Below the pieces are notes generated by a model. It ran no database searches and had not been told where the DNA came from. It saw only the letters and a list, made by a program, of their open reading frames with translations. A program made the translations under genes and the position numbers. A stretch of DNA of 64,000 nt from NCBI GenBank assembly GCA_019636655.1, contig JAHBXB010000002.1:446537-510536 (forward strand), read 5' to 3'. The stretch comes from Phycisphaeraceae bacterium. GTDB taxonomy: Bacteria; Planctomycetota; Phycisphaerae; Phycisphaerales; UBA1924. Positions within the stretch are counted from its first letter, which is position 1. The number at the start of each line of letters is the position of its first letter. Positions 43,204 to 53,715 of the stretch are shown here, one piece after another.

Positions 43204-43872
43204 CTATCGGATTCGCCTTGCGACCAGGACTCCCTCACGAATCGGAACCGCAACCCCCTCAAAATCGGGATCGGCCGCGACGGCCCGGTTGAGGCGGTCA
43301 GCCCCATCCCGCTCTTCGTTCGTCCCGGGACGCTCATCGATCCACCAGTTCCCCGAGCCCAGGGCGTTGTCGGCGATGAGCAGACCGCCGGGCCGGATCA
43401 TCGGCCTGGCGCGTTCGAAGTAGACCGCGTACTCCCGCTTCAACGCGTCCAGGAACACGACATCCGCACCGCCCGGCCCCAGTTCGCGAGCCAGGCTGGG
43501 GAGGACGTCGAGGCCGGTGCCGACCCGGATGTCGACGGTCACCGGCAGCGAGGCTCTAGCGAACTCGCACCGGGCGAAGTCGGCGTGCCGGGGCTCGGAC
43601 TCGATGGTGATCAGCCGCCCCCCGGGCTGCATGCCGCGGGCGAGCCAGATGCCGGAGTACCCCGCGAGCGTACCGACCTCGATGACCGTCTTGGCTCCGG
43701 CGAGCGAGGTCAGGATCATGAGCAGGCGCCCGACGTCGGCCGAGACCGCGATATCCGGGAGGCCCGCCGCGACGGCCCGGGGCATCAGCGTCGCCAGTTG
43801 TTCATCCTGAGCCCCGAAGACTTCGCGGAGGTAACTGCTTGTGGCGGCCCAACGATTCGGCGTCATGTCCAT
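43204..43872 (-). CDS. SAM-dependent O-methyltransferase (caffeoyl-CoA/catechol type)
   Basis: This 222-residue class I methyltransferase has the features of the methyltransferase_3 family: LTSLAGAKTVIEVGTLAGYSGIWLARGM (motif I, E-x-GTxxGYS), LITIESEPRHADFARCEF, the acidic motif DVVFLDALKREYAVYFERARP and GGLLIADNALGSGNW. These enzymes methylate catechol-type hydroxyls, often needing a divalent metal held by the DALK and DN aspartates. The substrate is not known. Start ATG 43870-43872 (another two codons later) lies 40 bp after the small membrane protein gene. Confidence 0.9.
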   Translation of the reverse strand: MDMTPNRWAATSSYLREVFGAQDEQLATLMPRAVAAGLPDIAVSADVGRLLMILTSLAGAKTVIEVGTLAGYSGIWLARGMQPGGRLITIESEPRHADFARCEFARASLPVTVDIRVGTGLDVLPSLARELGPGGADVVFLDALKREYAVYFERARPMIRPGGLLIADNALGSGNWWIDERPGTNEERDGADRLNRAVAADPDFEGVAVPIREGVLVARRIR

Positions 43873-43912
43873 GACGCCAGCGTACCCAGCCGCCGCAATC
43901 GGCGATCCGCGA

Positions 43913-44092
43913 TCAGGGCCCGGTGACCTTCCGCCACAGGAAGATGAAGATCCCCTTGCCGACCCAGCAGAGCAGGACGAAGAACGCGATGGAGATCGCC
44001 GCGGCGAGCCACTGCTTGCGGCGCAGTTCACGGCCGGCCTCGAAGGCCGTCACCACAATGAGGAGCAGGATGAGGTAGTCGATGGGTCCCAC
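43913..44092 (-). CDS. Small two-helix membrane protein
   Basis: A 59-residue protein starts at GTG 44090-44092 with GGAGG 4 nt upstream: first helix IDYLILLLIVVTAFEAGREL, a basic loop (RRKQ), then AAAISIAFFVLLCWVGKGIFIFLW and a short end. It is hidden inside a longer frame that is otherwise non-coding. It is probably an inner-membrane protein with unknown role, located between rlmN and the O-methyltransferase gene on the same strand. Confidence 0.65.
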   Translation of the reverse strand: MGPIDYLILLLIVVTAFEAGRELRRKQWLAAAISIAFFVLLCWVGKGIFIFLWRKVTGP

Positions 44093-44202
44093 GGGCCCTC
44101 CTGGAGATCTGGTGCACCACGGTACCGCGGATGCCCCGGTGATGCCGGGACTCGACACGTGTACAGGCGTCGGCAGCGGCGGCTGCGATCGATCAGGGAG
44201 CG

Positions 44203-45405
44203 TCAGACCGTGGCGCCGGCCCGTCGGCGGCGGTAGTCCAGGTTGCCCAACTGCCCGCACGCGGCCATCGTGTCCCGACCCTTGGTCCGCCGGCGCTTGG
44301 CGTACAGCCGCTGCTCCAGCAGCCAGCCGATGAACTCGTCGACGTCCGTCTCCTTCGGAGCGGGCCAGGGGGAGTTCTCGCGCGGGTTGTAGGGGATCAC
44401 GTTCACCATCCCCGCCAGTTCGGCCCCGGGATAGCGTGGGATGGGCATGCCGCCCACCGGGTCGGTGTCGGGCCCGTTGTATGCCTCGCCCTGCACGAAA
44501 GCGGCGAGCATCCGGGCATGCTCCGGGCGGTCGTTGACGCCGGGGATGAGCACGTACTCGAAGCAGAACTTGAAGCCGCCGTAGATCGGCCAGTGCAGCA
44601 GCGCCGCCCGGAGGTCGGCCAGGGGCATCGCCCGGTTGATCGGCATGATCCGCGAGCGGATCTCGTCGGTCGGGGCGTTGAGCGAGATCGCGAGGTTCAG
44701 GCGGTGCCAGCCGGGCTCGCGGATCTGCTCGGCCAATCGCCGGATGCCGTCGATCCGGCCGACACTGGAGACCGAGATCTTGTTCATCGGCACGGCGGGT
44801 CCGCGGTGGTCGGTGAGGACTCGGATGGCGTGCAGCACGTTCTCGTAGTTGTCCAGGGGCTCGCCCATGCCCATGAAGACCATGTTGCGGACATCGGTCT
44901 TGAAGTGGTGCGTCGCCGCGAACCACTGCGCGACGATCTCGGCGGGCGTGAGCGAGCGGACGAGGCCCATCTGCGCCGTCTGGCAGAACGTGCACCCCAT
45001 CGCGCAGCCGACCTGCGATGAGACGCACAGCGTGTAGGTCAGGTTGCCCTTCCGGCCAACCATCGGGATCAGGACCGACTCGGTCTCGAGCGTCGATGCA
45101 CGGGCGGGGAACACGCCCAGCCCGGGGGGCGGCGTGCCCGCGGCGCCGGCGACCCGCTGCGTGAACTTGATCGTGACGCCCTCGCCGCACTGAGAAGTCG
45201 ACGAGCGTACCACCTCGGGCGGTGTCGCCGAGGCGAGCGGGTGCGACGTGATGCCGTCGCGCATCAGGGTGGTGTACCGCTCGTAGGCCCCGACCCGTCC
45301 GCCGCGGGCCTGCTGGGCCTCGCATCGGTCGGCGTACTGATCCGCGGTCAGCCCCAGGAGGGCGAACTCCAGATCTGGCACGGGGTGGGGCGAGGGGTGC
45401 GACAC
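44203..45405 (-). CDS. rlmN: Dual-specificity RNA methyltransferase RlmN (radical SAM)
   Basis: This 400-residue radical SAM enzyme (from the GTG start) methylates C2 of adenosine in 23S rRNA and tRNA. The cluster motif is CAMGCTFC (about 134-141) after GKGNLTYTLCVSSQVG, with MGMGEPLDNYENVL, LAISLNAPTDEIRSRIMPINR and EYVLIPGVND following. The terminal region includes CGQLGN with the second catalytic cysteine. GTG 45403-45405 has AGGA 9 nt upstream; a TTG at 45441 is a possible longer start. It follows murQ closely, so it is likely on the same transcript. Confidence 0.92.
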   Translation of the reverse strand: MSHPSPHPVPDLEFALLGLTADQYADRCEAQQARGGRVGAYERYTTLMRDGITSHPLASATPPEVVRSSTSQCGEGVTIKFTQRVAGAAGTPPPGLGVFPARASTLETESVLIPMVGRKGNLTYTLCVSSQVGCAMGCTFCQTAQMGLVRSLTPAEIVAQWFAATHHFKTDVRNMVFMGMGEPLDNYENVLHAIRVLTDHRGPAVPMNKISVSSVGRIDGIRRLAEQIREPGWHRLNLAISLNAPTDEIRSRIMPINRAMPLADLRAALLHWPIYGGFKFCFEYVLIPGVNDRPEHARMLAAFVQGEAYNGPDTDPVGGMPIPRYPGAELAGMVNVIPYNPRENSPWPAPKETDVDEFIGWLLEQRLYAKRRRTKGRDTMAACGQLGNLDYRRRRAGATV

Positions 45406-45447
45406 GGCACGGGATCCTAGGAACCCCGCGATTGACGCCAAGGCGGT

Positions 45448-46368
45448 TCAGTCCCCGATCGCGAGGTCGAGACGCCCACCGTGACGATCGAGGACCGCCT
45501 CGGACTGGTCGCGGGTGAGCCCGAGCCGGTGCATGACAATGGCCGGCTTCACGCACCCGCCCGCCCGGTCCAGCAGCGCGAACGAGTCGTCGCGGCCAAG
45601 GCCCGTGAGCGACGAGATGATCCTCGCCGCGCGATCCCGGAGTTTGTGGTTCGTCGCCCGCAGGTCGACCATCAGGTTGCGGTAGACACGCCCGGTGCGC
45701 ACCATCAGCGTAGTTGAAATCGTGTTGAGCACGAGTTTCGTGGCGGTGCCGGCCTTCATCCGCGTCGAACCCGTGAGCACCTCGGCGCCTGTGGCGACGA
45801 CGATCAGGTGGTCCACGTGCAGCGGCCGCTCCATCGGCGAGCAGACCAGCAGACCCGTGAGCGGCCGCGACGGCATGCTCGCGGCCAGGTGCAGGCCGCC
45901 GAGCACGTACGGCGTTGTTCCACCGGCGGCGATTCCAAGGACCGCGTCATCGGCGCCAAGCCGGAGCGATTCGAACTCGGACGAGATCCCGTGCGGCTCG
46001 TCCTCGCGGCCCTCAGAGGACTTGCGCAGCGAGCCATCACCACCCGCGATCAGGCCGATGACGCGCTCGGGCGGCGTCTGGAACGTCGGCGGGCACTCCG
46101 AGGCATCGAGCACGCCCAGGCGGCCGGAGGTCCCGGCTCCGAAGTAGACGAGCCGGCCGCCGCGGGAGAACCGCGGGATCACATCCTCGATGAACGCGGC
46201 GATCGCATCCCCCGCCGCGGCGACCGCATCGGGAACGGAACGGTCCTCGGCGTTGATCAGGCGGACGACGTCCCTCGTCGAGAGCCGATGGAGGGCCGCG
46301 GAGCGCGGGTTGTGCTGCTCGGTGAGCACGTGCGAACGGTCGGGGGGATGTGGTGTGGGGGTGGCCAT
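45448..46368 (-). CDS. murQ: N-acetylmuramic acid 6-phosphate etherase
   Basis: This 306-residue SIS-domain enzyme cleaves the lactyl ether of MurNAc 6-phosphate to GlcNAc 6-phosphate and D-lactate during cell-wall recycling. It matches E. coli MurQ closely: YFGAGTSGRLGVLDASECPPTFQTPPERVIGLIAGGDGSL, GIAAGGTTPYVLGGL, ATGAEVLTGSTRMKAGTATKLVLNTIST and NLMVDLRATNHKLRDRA. The catalytic Glu is in SECPP. It follows anmK by 28 bp, and that gene produces its substrate. Confidence 0.96.
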   Translation of the reverse strand: MATPTPHPPDRSHVLTEQHNPRSAALHRLSTRDVVRLINAEDRSVPDAVAAAGDAIAAFIEDVIPRFSRGGRLVYFGAGTSGRLGVLDASECPPTFQTPPERVIGLIAGGDGSLRKSSEGREDEPHGISSEFESLRLGADDAVLGIAAGGTTPYVLGGLHLAASMPSRPLTGLLVCSPMERPLHVDHLIVVATGAEVLTGSTRMKAGTATKLVLNTISTTLMVRTGRVYRNLMVDLRATNHKLRDRAARIISSLTGLGRDDSFALLDRAGGCVKPAIVMHRLGLTRDQSEAVLDRHGGRLDLAIGD

Positions 46369-46396
46369 GTGCAGGGCCCGGGGAGAGGTCGACCGC

Positions 46397-47476
46397 TCAG
46401 GGTACCACCCAGACGCCGGAGATCGGCGCCGGGTCCGGCACGCCCGTCACACCCGGGAGGGTGATCGGAACCCGGTCCTGGCACAGCGCGCCGAGCACCG
46501 CGAAGCAGATCGCCTCGCGGTACGAAGCGGCAATACCGAAGTGGTCGGACTCGACGACGGGCGAGGAGCACGCCGCGCGGATCGCGCCGACCAGGGCGAC
46601 GTTGCGGACCCCGCCGCCGGCGAGAACCACCTGGTCATACCCCGCCACCTGCGTGGCAATGGTCGACCCGATGGCTTCGCACGCGGTGCGGAGCAGGTCG
46701 GGTCCGGCGAGGCCGGCGTGCCGGTCGCCCCAGAGGATCGCCTCATCGCCGGTGCCCAGCGAGCGGCCGGCCGCGGACTGGAGGGAAAGAAGGTCCGCGA
46801 GTTTCCGTTGCGCTGCAGGGTCGGCGCGGCCGCTCATCGCGGCCTCCCCCCCGGCATCGAACTCGCAGCCGAGTCTGGCGCGAGCGAGGGAATCGAGCAC
46901 CTGATTACAGGCGCAGACGTCACCGGCCCGGACCTGCGCCGGGCCATCCTCGGCCTTGCCCGACCAAGCGGAGAAGTTCGCGAAACCGCCCAGGTTGACG
47001 ATCGCGGGCGAGGCGCAGCGATCGCGGAGCAGGATCCAATCTGCGATGGGGGTGATCGGCGCCCCCTGTCCACCCGCCGCGAGGTCGGCGGCGCGCAGGT
47101 CGTACACCACCGGCGTGCGAGCCTCGTGAGCCAGAACCGGACCATTGAAGACCTGCCACGAGACCGGCGGGGAATGAAACACGGTCTGGCCGTGAACGCA
47201 GATCAGGTCCGCCGACTCGCCGGCGAGCAGATCTCGCACCGCCTCCGCATGCCGGAGGGCGAGGTTCCGCGACAACGCGGCGATCACGCCGGCCGTCATC
47301 GGCGCCTGTGATGCGAGGGCCCGCAGATCGGAGCCGATCGGGTCGAGGGACACGGAATGGGCGCGGAGGACACGCGCGGTCATCCCCAGCCCGGAGCCGT
47401 CGACCTCGACGAGCGCCGCATCGAGCCCGTCGAGGCTCGTGCCGGTCATGCACCCGACGATGCGTCGCGTGGTCAT
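46397..47476 (-). CDS. anmK: Anhydro-N-acetylmuramic acid kinase
   Basis: This 359-residue enzyme phosphorylates 1,6-anhydro-MurNAc, opening the ring to give MurNAc 6-phosphate, the substrate of MurQ. It starts IVGCMTGTSLDGLDAALVEVDG (ATP-binding, family signature), with LICVHGQTVFHSPP, PIVYDLRAADLAAGGQGAPI and VNLGGFANFSAW, and a second ATPase-like lobe containing VVLAGGGVRNVALVGAIRA. The start ATG 47474-47476 overlaps the stop of the hexosaminidase gene (ATGA at 47473-47476), so translation is probably coupled. This overlap rules out the longer frame. Confidence 0.96.
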   Translation of the reverse strand: MTTRRIVGCMTGTSLDGLDAALVEVDGSGLGMTARVLRAHSVSLDPIGSDLRALASQAPMTAGVIAALSRNLALRHAEAVRDLLAGESADLICVHGQTVFHSPPVSWQVFNGPVLAHEARTPVVYDLRAADLAAGGQGAPITPIADWILLRDRCASPAIVNLGGFANFSAWSGKAEDGPAQVRAGDVCACNQVLDSLARARLGCEFDAGGEAAMSGRADPAAQRKLADLLSLQSAAGRSLGTGDEAILWGDRHAGLAGPDLLRTACEAIGSTIATQVAGYDQVVLAGGGVRNVALVGAIRAACSSPVVESDHFGIAASYREAICFAVLGALCQDRVPITLPGVTGVPDPAPISGVWVVP

Positions 47477-49317
47477 GCGCGGCCCCCGGGGGTCACTCTC
47501 GCCGAATCGCCCGCCGCCGCGAGCCGGGCGATGACCCGCTCGTAGTGCGCACAGGACGCCGCGAGCTCCCCCTCTCGGTTTCGCCCCAGCCAGAGTCGGC
47601 GGTGCTCGCGAAGGAGCCGGTGCACCTCCGAAGCGATCTCCGCGGCGTCGGCCGCGATCGGTCCGCCGGGGGCACGGACCGCAACCGCGTGTCGTACCGC
47701 AAGGCGGGCGACCTCGAGGGTGTGGCCGAGTTCGTCCGCGACTCGCCGGCCGACGTCCTCCGCGCGTGGGCGACGAGCAGCCAGCGCCTCGATCCGATCG
47801 CCGACCTCCCGCCACCGGTCCGCCGTCGCGTCAATGGCCCTGACTCCGCTGGCGCGGATCAGGTCGCAGAACATCGCGGAGGCGTTCCGCAGCGATTGAG
47901 CCCGCCGGAGCGGAAGGTCCACATCCCCCAGTTCATCCAGCCACGGCCCGATCGATGATTGCCCCGACTCCCACGCCCGATCGCCGAAGACGTGCAGCGA
48001 CACCGCCCTCGCATCGAATGCCGCCAGAGCGTCGGGGTTCCACGCGGCTTGCGCGGCGCGGGCGATGCCCGCCAGCGCGATCGGCCACTGCTGATGATGC
48101 CCGATATCGCCCCAGTCGGTGACAAGGTAGCCCGTCGCTCCGCCCGCCAGCCCCTGCAGCGCCGCGGCGGCGAGGTTGGCGTTTCGCTCAGTCGTGCGGC
48201 CGGTGATCGATCGCCAGGAACTGGTGCCGGGGCACACCCACGCCTCGATGCCTCGCTCCCTCAGTCGTTCGCACCACGTCGCGAAGGGCGCATCGGGCTC
48301 GTAGCCCCACGCCAGCCCGATCGCACCGGGCGGGAATATCCCCAGCGACTCGGGATGCTCCAGCGCGATGTCCGCCCAGAGCATCGGCCGACGACCCAGC
48401 GACCGGACGATCGCGGCGACCTTGCCGACGAACTCGAAGTACACGGCCGGCCGGCCCCGGGCGCTGACCTCGGCGGCTGATCGTCCGAACCCGACATCGA
48501 ACGTCTCGTCGCACCCGATGTTCACGAGCCCTGATTGAAAGCAGGGGACAAGCTGGTTCAGCAGGTCGCCGACGAACGCCTCGCTGGCGGGATCGACGGG
48601 GCAGAGCGAGAACGGACCGTGGCGATCCCACTCCAGGAACTTCCAGGCGCCGTGCGTCTCGGCGAGGTGGGCGTACGCCGGCAATCGCAGCCACGAGGAG
48701 AGGTGCCCGAAACAGTTCTGGTTCGGCGCGAGATCGATGCCGCGGTCCCGGCAATAGGCATCCAGCTCGCGGGCCTCGGCCGGGGTGATCGGGTCGCACC
48801 CGGCCCAGGCCTCGTCGTGCCCGGCGTAGGCGAAGGTGTGCTCGGTGTACAACTGGAGGTGGTTGAACCGCAGCATCGCGAGGGCGTCGACCGTCTCTTT
48901 CAGGGATGGCAGCGTCGGGATCTTGTTGCGCGATACATCGAGCATCACGCCTCGCGTGGCGAATGCCGGCCAATCAACGATCACCACTGCGGGCACGCGC
49001 GCGGGGAATCGGCACAGCACCTGCGACAGGACAACCAGGGCGTGCCGCACTCCCGCGGAATCCGGGGCCGCGACGGAGACCGACCCCGAGCCCGGGCCGA
49101 TGACAAGGCGAAATCCCCCCGGTCTTCCGCCCGCCGCGCCGGGATCGATGCTGATGCCGATATGCGGGTTCGGGGTCGCGAGCGACCCGTCTGCCGCGAT
49201 CGGTCCGAGGCACGCCCGCCGAACCGCATCAGCAAGGCCCACCGGCGGGCTCCACGTCCCTTCGCCGCGACGAACCTCGCGGGGAGAGGGAACCAGGATC
49301 AGTCCGGCCTCGTCCAT
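47473..49317 (-). CDS. GH20 beta-N-acetylhexosaminidase
   Basis: This 614-residue glycoside hydrolase has a GH20b-like N-terminal domain (to about 120) and a TIM barrel: PAFATRGVMLDVSRNKIPTLPSL, LQLYTEHTFAYAGHDEAWAGC and the catalytic Asp-Glu pair in VNIGCDETFDVG (Asp270-Glu271), with WGYEPDAPF later. It cleaves terminal GlcNAc (or GalNAc) from glycans; with anmK and murQ following it, GlcNAc-anhydroMurNAc from peptidoglycan is a likely source. No signal peptide is visible, which suggests a cytoplasmic enzyme that replaces NagZ. It lies 18 bp after lysA. Confidence 0.9.
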   Translation of the reverse strand: MDEAGLILVPSPREVRRGEGTWSPPVGLADAVRRACLGPIAADGSLATPNPHIGISIDPGAAGGRPGGFRLVIGPGSGSVSVAAPDSAGVRHALVVLSQVLCRFPARVPAVVIVDWPAFATRGVMLDVSRNKIPTLPSLKETVDALAMLRFNHLQLYTEHTFAYAGHDEAWAGCDPITPAEARELDAYCRDRGIDLAPNQNCFGHLSSWLRLPAYAHLAETHGAWKFLEWDRHGPFSLCPVDPASEAFVGDLLNQLVPCFQSGLVNIGCDETFDVGFGRSAAEVSARGRPAVYFEFVGKVAAIVRSLGRRPMLWADIALEHPESLGIFPPGAIGLAWGYEPDAPFATWCERLRERGIEAWVCPGTSSWRSITGRTTERNANLAAAALQGLAGGATGYLVTDWGDIGHHQQWPIALAGIARAAQAAWNPDALAAFDARAVSLHVFGDRAWESGQSSIGPWLDELGDVDLPLRRAQSLRNASAMFCDLIRASGVRAIDATADRWREVGDRIEALAARRPRAEDVGRRVADELGHTLEVARLAVRHAVAVRAPGGPIAADAAEIASEVHRLLREHRRLWLGRNREGELAASCAHYERVIARLAAAGDSARVTPGGRA

Positions 49318-49335
49318 GTCGCTGAATGTAGCGGG

Positions 49336-50691
49336 TTACAGCCCGACGCTCTCGGCATCCACCTCGTGCGCCAGCAGGTCGTCGTACGTCTCGCGACGCC
49401 GGACCAGCCTCGCGTGCGCCCCGTCCACGAGCACCTCGGCGGGCAGCGGATGGGAGTTGTAGCGGGAGGCCATCGACATCCCGTATGCCCCCGCGGAAAA
49501 GACCGCGAGCAGGTCGCCGCGGGCGACCGGGGGAAGCGGGCGGTCCTTAGCCAGGAAGTCCCCGGTCTCGCACAGCGGACCGACCACGTCGGCCGATTCG
49601 AGGCCGGGCAGCCCCGGGTCCGCCGCGCGGGATTCCGGAACGTGCTGGGGCGCTACATCCGCGGGCCAGATGAAGTGGAACGACCCGTACAGGGCGGGCC
49701 GCATCAGCGTGTTCATGCCCGCATCGCAGACGATGAACTTCTTCGCGCCGGACTCCTTGACATACAGCACCCGCGTCAGCAGCACACCGGCGTTCGCCGC
49801 GATCGTCCGGCCCGGCTCCATGATGATCCGCAGGCCCTGCTCCACCCGGTCCCGCAGCAGCGGCACGATCGCACCCGCGTAGTCCGCCGCGGCGGGCGAG
49901 GCGCCGGTGGTGTAGTCCGCGCCGAAGCCGCCGCCCAGGTCGAGCGTATCGACGGTGTACCCCTCGCCCGCGAGTTCGTCGATCAAGCCGAGCACCTTGC
50001 TCAGCGCCTCGACGAACGGCTGGACCTCCATCACCGGCGAGCCGATGTGGACGTGCAGCCCGGTGAGCCGCAGGTGCTGGTCCCGCCCGAAGCGGCGGAA
50101 GAACGCGCGGGCCCGCTCCAGGTCCACGCCGAACTTCGTCTCCTTCTTCCCCGTCGTGGTGTAGGCGTGCGTCTTGGGATCGACATCCGGATTCACCCGC
50201 AGCGCGGCGACGGGCGCCGAGCCGCCGCTGAGCCCCATCGACTTGCTGATCGCCGCGATGGTCTGGAACTCGGGCTCGGACTCGATGTTGAACACTCCGA
50301 TCGACCGCCGCTCGTGCGGGTGGGCGTTCAGCGAGCCGGTTCCGCCCAGCGCCTCGCGGATCTCGGCGTCGGTCTTGCCGACCCCCGCGTACACGATCCG
50401 TTCCGGCGGCACGCCGGCCATCCTCGCCCGCCGCAGCTCGCCCCCCGAGACCACATCCATCCCCGCGCCCAGTTCGCCCAGCAGCCCGAGCACCGCGAGA
50501 TTGGGGCACGACTTGACGGAGAAGCAGATCATCGGCCGCAGCGCCGCGAACGCCTCGGCGAGCCGGCGGTAGTGCAGCGACAGTGTCGCGCTGGAGTAGA
50601 CGTACGTCGGCGTGCCCGTCGTCGCGGCGAGCGTGCCCAGGTCGATGTCCTCGCAGGCCAGGCGTCCGTCTCGGTAGTGAAAGTGGTCCAT
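49336..50691 (-). CDS. lysA: Diaminopimelate decarboxylase
   Basis: This 451-residue PLP-dependent enzyme of the alanine-racemase fold converts meso-diaminopimelate to lysine. The cofactor lysine is in [17 protein letters not shown] (Lys60), followed by [50 protein letters not shown] and [14 protein letters not shown], ending with [27 protein letters not shown]. Length and motifs are normal except for a short insertion near residue 340. It is the first gene of the minus-strand recycling run, divergent from asnS across 130 bp. Confidence 0.95.
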   Translation of the reverse strand: MDHFHYRDGRLACEDIDLGTLAATTGTPTYVYSSATLSLHYRRLAEAFAALRPMICFSVKSCPNLAVLGLLGELGAGMDVVSGGELRRARMAGVPPERIVYAGVGKTDAEIREALGGTGSLNAHPHERRSIGVFNIESEPEFQTIAAISKSMGLSGGSAPVAALRVNPDVDPKTHAYTTTGKKETKFGVDLERARAFFRRFGRDQHLRLTGLHVHIGSPVMEVQPFVEALSKVLGLIDELAGEGYTVDTLDLGGGFGADYTTGASPAAADYAGAIVPLLRDRVEQGLRIIMEPGRTIAANAGVLLTRVLYVKESGAKKFIVCDAGMNTLMRPALYGSFHFIWPADVAPQHVPESRAADPGLPGLESADVVGPLCETGDFLAKDRPLPPVARGDLLAVFSAGAYGMSMASRYNSHPLPAEVLVDGAHARLVRRRETYDDLLAHEVDAESVGL

Positions 50692-50821
50692 GGATCGGCA
50701 GCGTAGGAGGCGCCTGGGGTCAAACGTCGCCCCCCAGAGCCGGTGCTCGGCGCGTCCGCGTACCATCCGCACCGCCAGCGCCGCGGCGTGTGCAGGCGGG
50801 GAGGGTGGACCGGAGAGTGCC

Positions 50822-52273
<1,452 letters not shown>

Positions 52274-52286
52274 GCGGCGCATCGGC

Positions 52287-52304
52287 GGGGGGTACCCTCC
52301 CCCC
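52287..52304 (+). other. G6/C6 hairpin touching the ydcZ start codon
   Basis: GGGGGG at 52287-52292 and CCCCCC at 52299-52304 can pair over a 6-nt loop, and the start ATG of the next gene follows directly. It leaves no room for a ribosome binding site and may modulate translation. Confidence 0.5.
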
Positions 52305-52769
52305 ATGCCATCCCCATCCCTTGCGTCTCTCCTGCTCCCCCTCGTCCTCGCCATGATCGCAGGCGTTGCCACGGCCTACCAGCCCGGCCTCAACGCTCGG
52401 TTCGCCGCGAGCGCCGGCGCCAGCGTCTGGGGGGGCGTAGCCAACTTCGTCGTCGGCCTGGGCGCGATGGTCGTCGTGGTCGCGATCATGCGACCCAGAC
52501 TCCCGGCGTCCGACCGCCTCGCCGAGGGCCCGTGGTGGATGTGGCTCGGCGGCCTCTGCGGCGCGTTCTTCGTGACGCTCGCCGTCATCCTCGTCCCCCG
52601 CATCGGCGCCGCGGCGTACCTCTCCGCCATGATCGCTGGACAGCTCATCGCCTCCGTCGTCATCGATCATTTCGGCCACATGGGCCTGACCCCGCGGGAC
52701 CTCACGCCCGGGCGGATCGTGGGCGTCCTGCTGGTCCTTGGCGGAATGGCGGCGATCAGGGCCTTCTAG
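52305..52769 (+). CDS. DMT-superfamily YdcZ-type transporter
   Basis: This 154-residue membrane protein has five hydrophobic helices and the DUF606/YdcZ pattern: VLAMIAGVATAYQPGLNARFAASAGASVWGGVANFVVGL, LGGLCGAFFVTLAVILVPRIGAAAYLSAMIAGQLIASVVIDHFG and GRIVGVLLVLGG. Families like this form small dimers and are predicted drug/metabolite exporters, but no substrate is known. Its start codon directly follows a G6/C6 hairpin. It may be read through from asnS. It ends 12 bp from the convergent zinc-ribbon gene. Confidence 0.86.
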   Translation: MPSPSLASLLLPLVLAMIAGVATAYQPGLNARFAASAGASVWGGVANFVVGLGAMVVVVAIMRPRLPASDRLAEGPWWMWLGGLCGAFFVTLAVILVPRIGAAAYLSAMIAGQLIASVVIDHFGHMGLTPRDLTPGRIVGVLLVLGGMAAIRAF

Positions 52770-52781
52770 CCGGTACCTGAC

Positions 52782-53198
52782 TCAAACCCGCGCCCCACAC
52801 TCCGGACACCGCGGCTCCCGCAGCCCGCTCAACTCGTACCCGCACCCGCCGCAGCGCGTCACCCCGCCCGTGCCGAACAGCCGCGTCCGCCCCAGCGGGA
52901 GCGCGCACACCCAATACCCCACCAGCGCTCCCGCACACCCCGCAGCGGCCGCCGCCCACCACGGCGCATTCCGGTACAGCACGTTCCACGCCGCCGCCCC
53001 CCCGCCATCACCGTGGAACGGCCCGCCCTCCGTCAGCATCAGTTGCCCGCTGATCCGATACACACCGCACCCCGCGGCGTCCCCAAGATCCACAACCCAC
53101 GACTGGATCGTCCACGTCGCGGTCCGCCACACCAGAGCGTGCGCCGCGCCGAAGCACAGCGACGCCACGATGACTCTCGCGGCAATCGCCGTGCGCAT
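52782..53198 (-). CDS. Membrane protein with C-terminal zinc ribbon
   Basis: This 138-residue protein has two hydrophobic segments (about 5-22 and 84-105) and ends in a zinc ribbon CGGCGYELSGLREPRCPECG (two CxxC knuckles). This tail, with GYxLxGL between knuckles, recurs in many small planctomycete membrane proteins and its role is unknown. The ATG overlaps the stop of the upstream paralogue as TGATG (1-nt overlap at 53198); a GTG one codon earlier is possible. Confidence 0.68.
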   Translation of the reverse strand: MRTAIAARVIVASLCFGAAHALVWRTATWTIQSWVVDLGDAAGCGVYRISGQLMLTEGGPFHGDGGGAAAWNVLYRNAPWWAAAAAGCAGALVGYWVCALPLGRTRLFGTGGVTRCGGCGYELSGLREPRCPECGARV

Positions 53199-53617
53199 CA
53201 CCGCCCACCCCCAGCCCCGCTTGCGGCCGCGCGATCACCCCCGAACGATGCCCCGCACCACGGGCACGCCGGCGTACTCAGTCCGCGCAACACCCGGTTG
53301 CACGCGCCGCACCGCGTTGCACGCCACCCACCGCCAACGCGCCGCATGACCACCACCCCGAGCAGCACCGCAGGCGCGAAGACCACGGCCGCCGACACCA
53401 CCGCTGCCGCGCCGTGCACCCACGCGGGCTCCCGCTGGAAGTTGAAGCCCATGACCTGCCCGCCGAGCGGGCCGGCGCGATCCATGATCCCCACAGCCTC
53501 AGCCGCGATGCAGCATGTTCGAACTCCATACAGGTACGCCCATCGCAGCGGGTACTCCGCCGCGAAGACCACCGCGACGAACGCGATCACACCGAGGATG
53601 AGCCGGGTCGTTCGCAT
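53198..53617 (-). CDS. Membrane protein with C-terminal zinc ribbon, paralogue
   Basis: This 139-residue protein has a hydrophobic N-terminus (LILGVIAFVAVVFAAEYPLRW), a second helix (AAAVVSAAVVFAPAVLLGVVV) and the same type of zinc ribbon (CGACNRVLRGLSTPACPWCG), followed by a Gly-rich tail. It lies directly upstream of the next zinc-ribbon gene and the two are translationally coupled, so they may act together. No ligand or partner is known. Confidence 0.68.
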   Translation of the reverse strand: MRTTRLILGVIAFVAVVFAAEYPLRWAYLYGVRTCCIAAEAVGIMDRAGPLGGQVMGFNFQREPAWVHGAAAVVSAAVVFAPAVLLGVVVMRRVGGGWRATRCGACNRVLRGLSTPACPWCGASFGGDRAAASGAGGGR

Positions 53618-53715
53618 CGCCGATCAGCCCCGCACCGGGCGCCCCGAACAGTCCGCTCTTATTAGCAAGTGTACCCTCACCCATCCGACATTCGGCTCGG
53701 CAGGAATCTCGCCAC

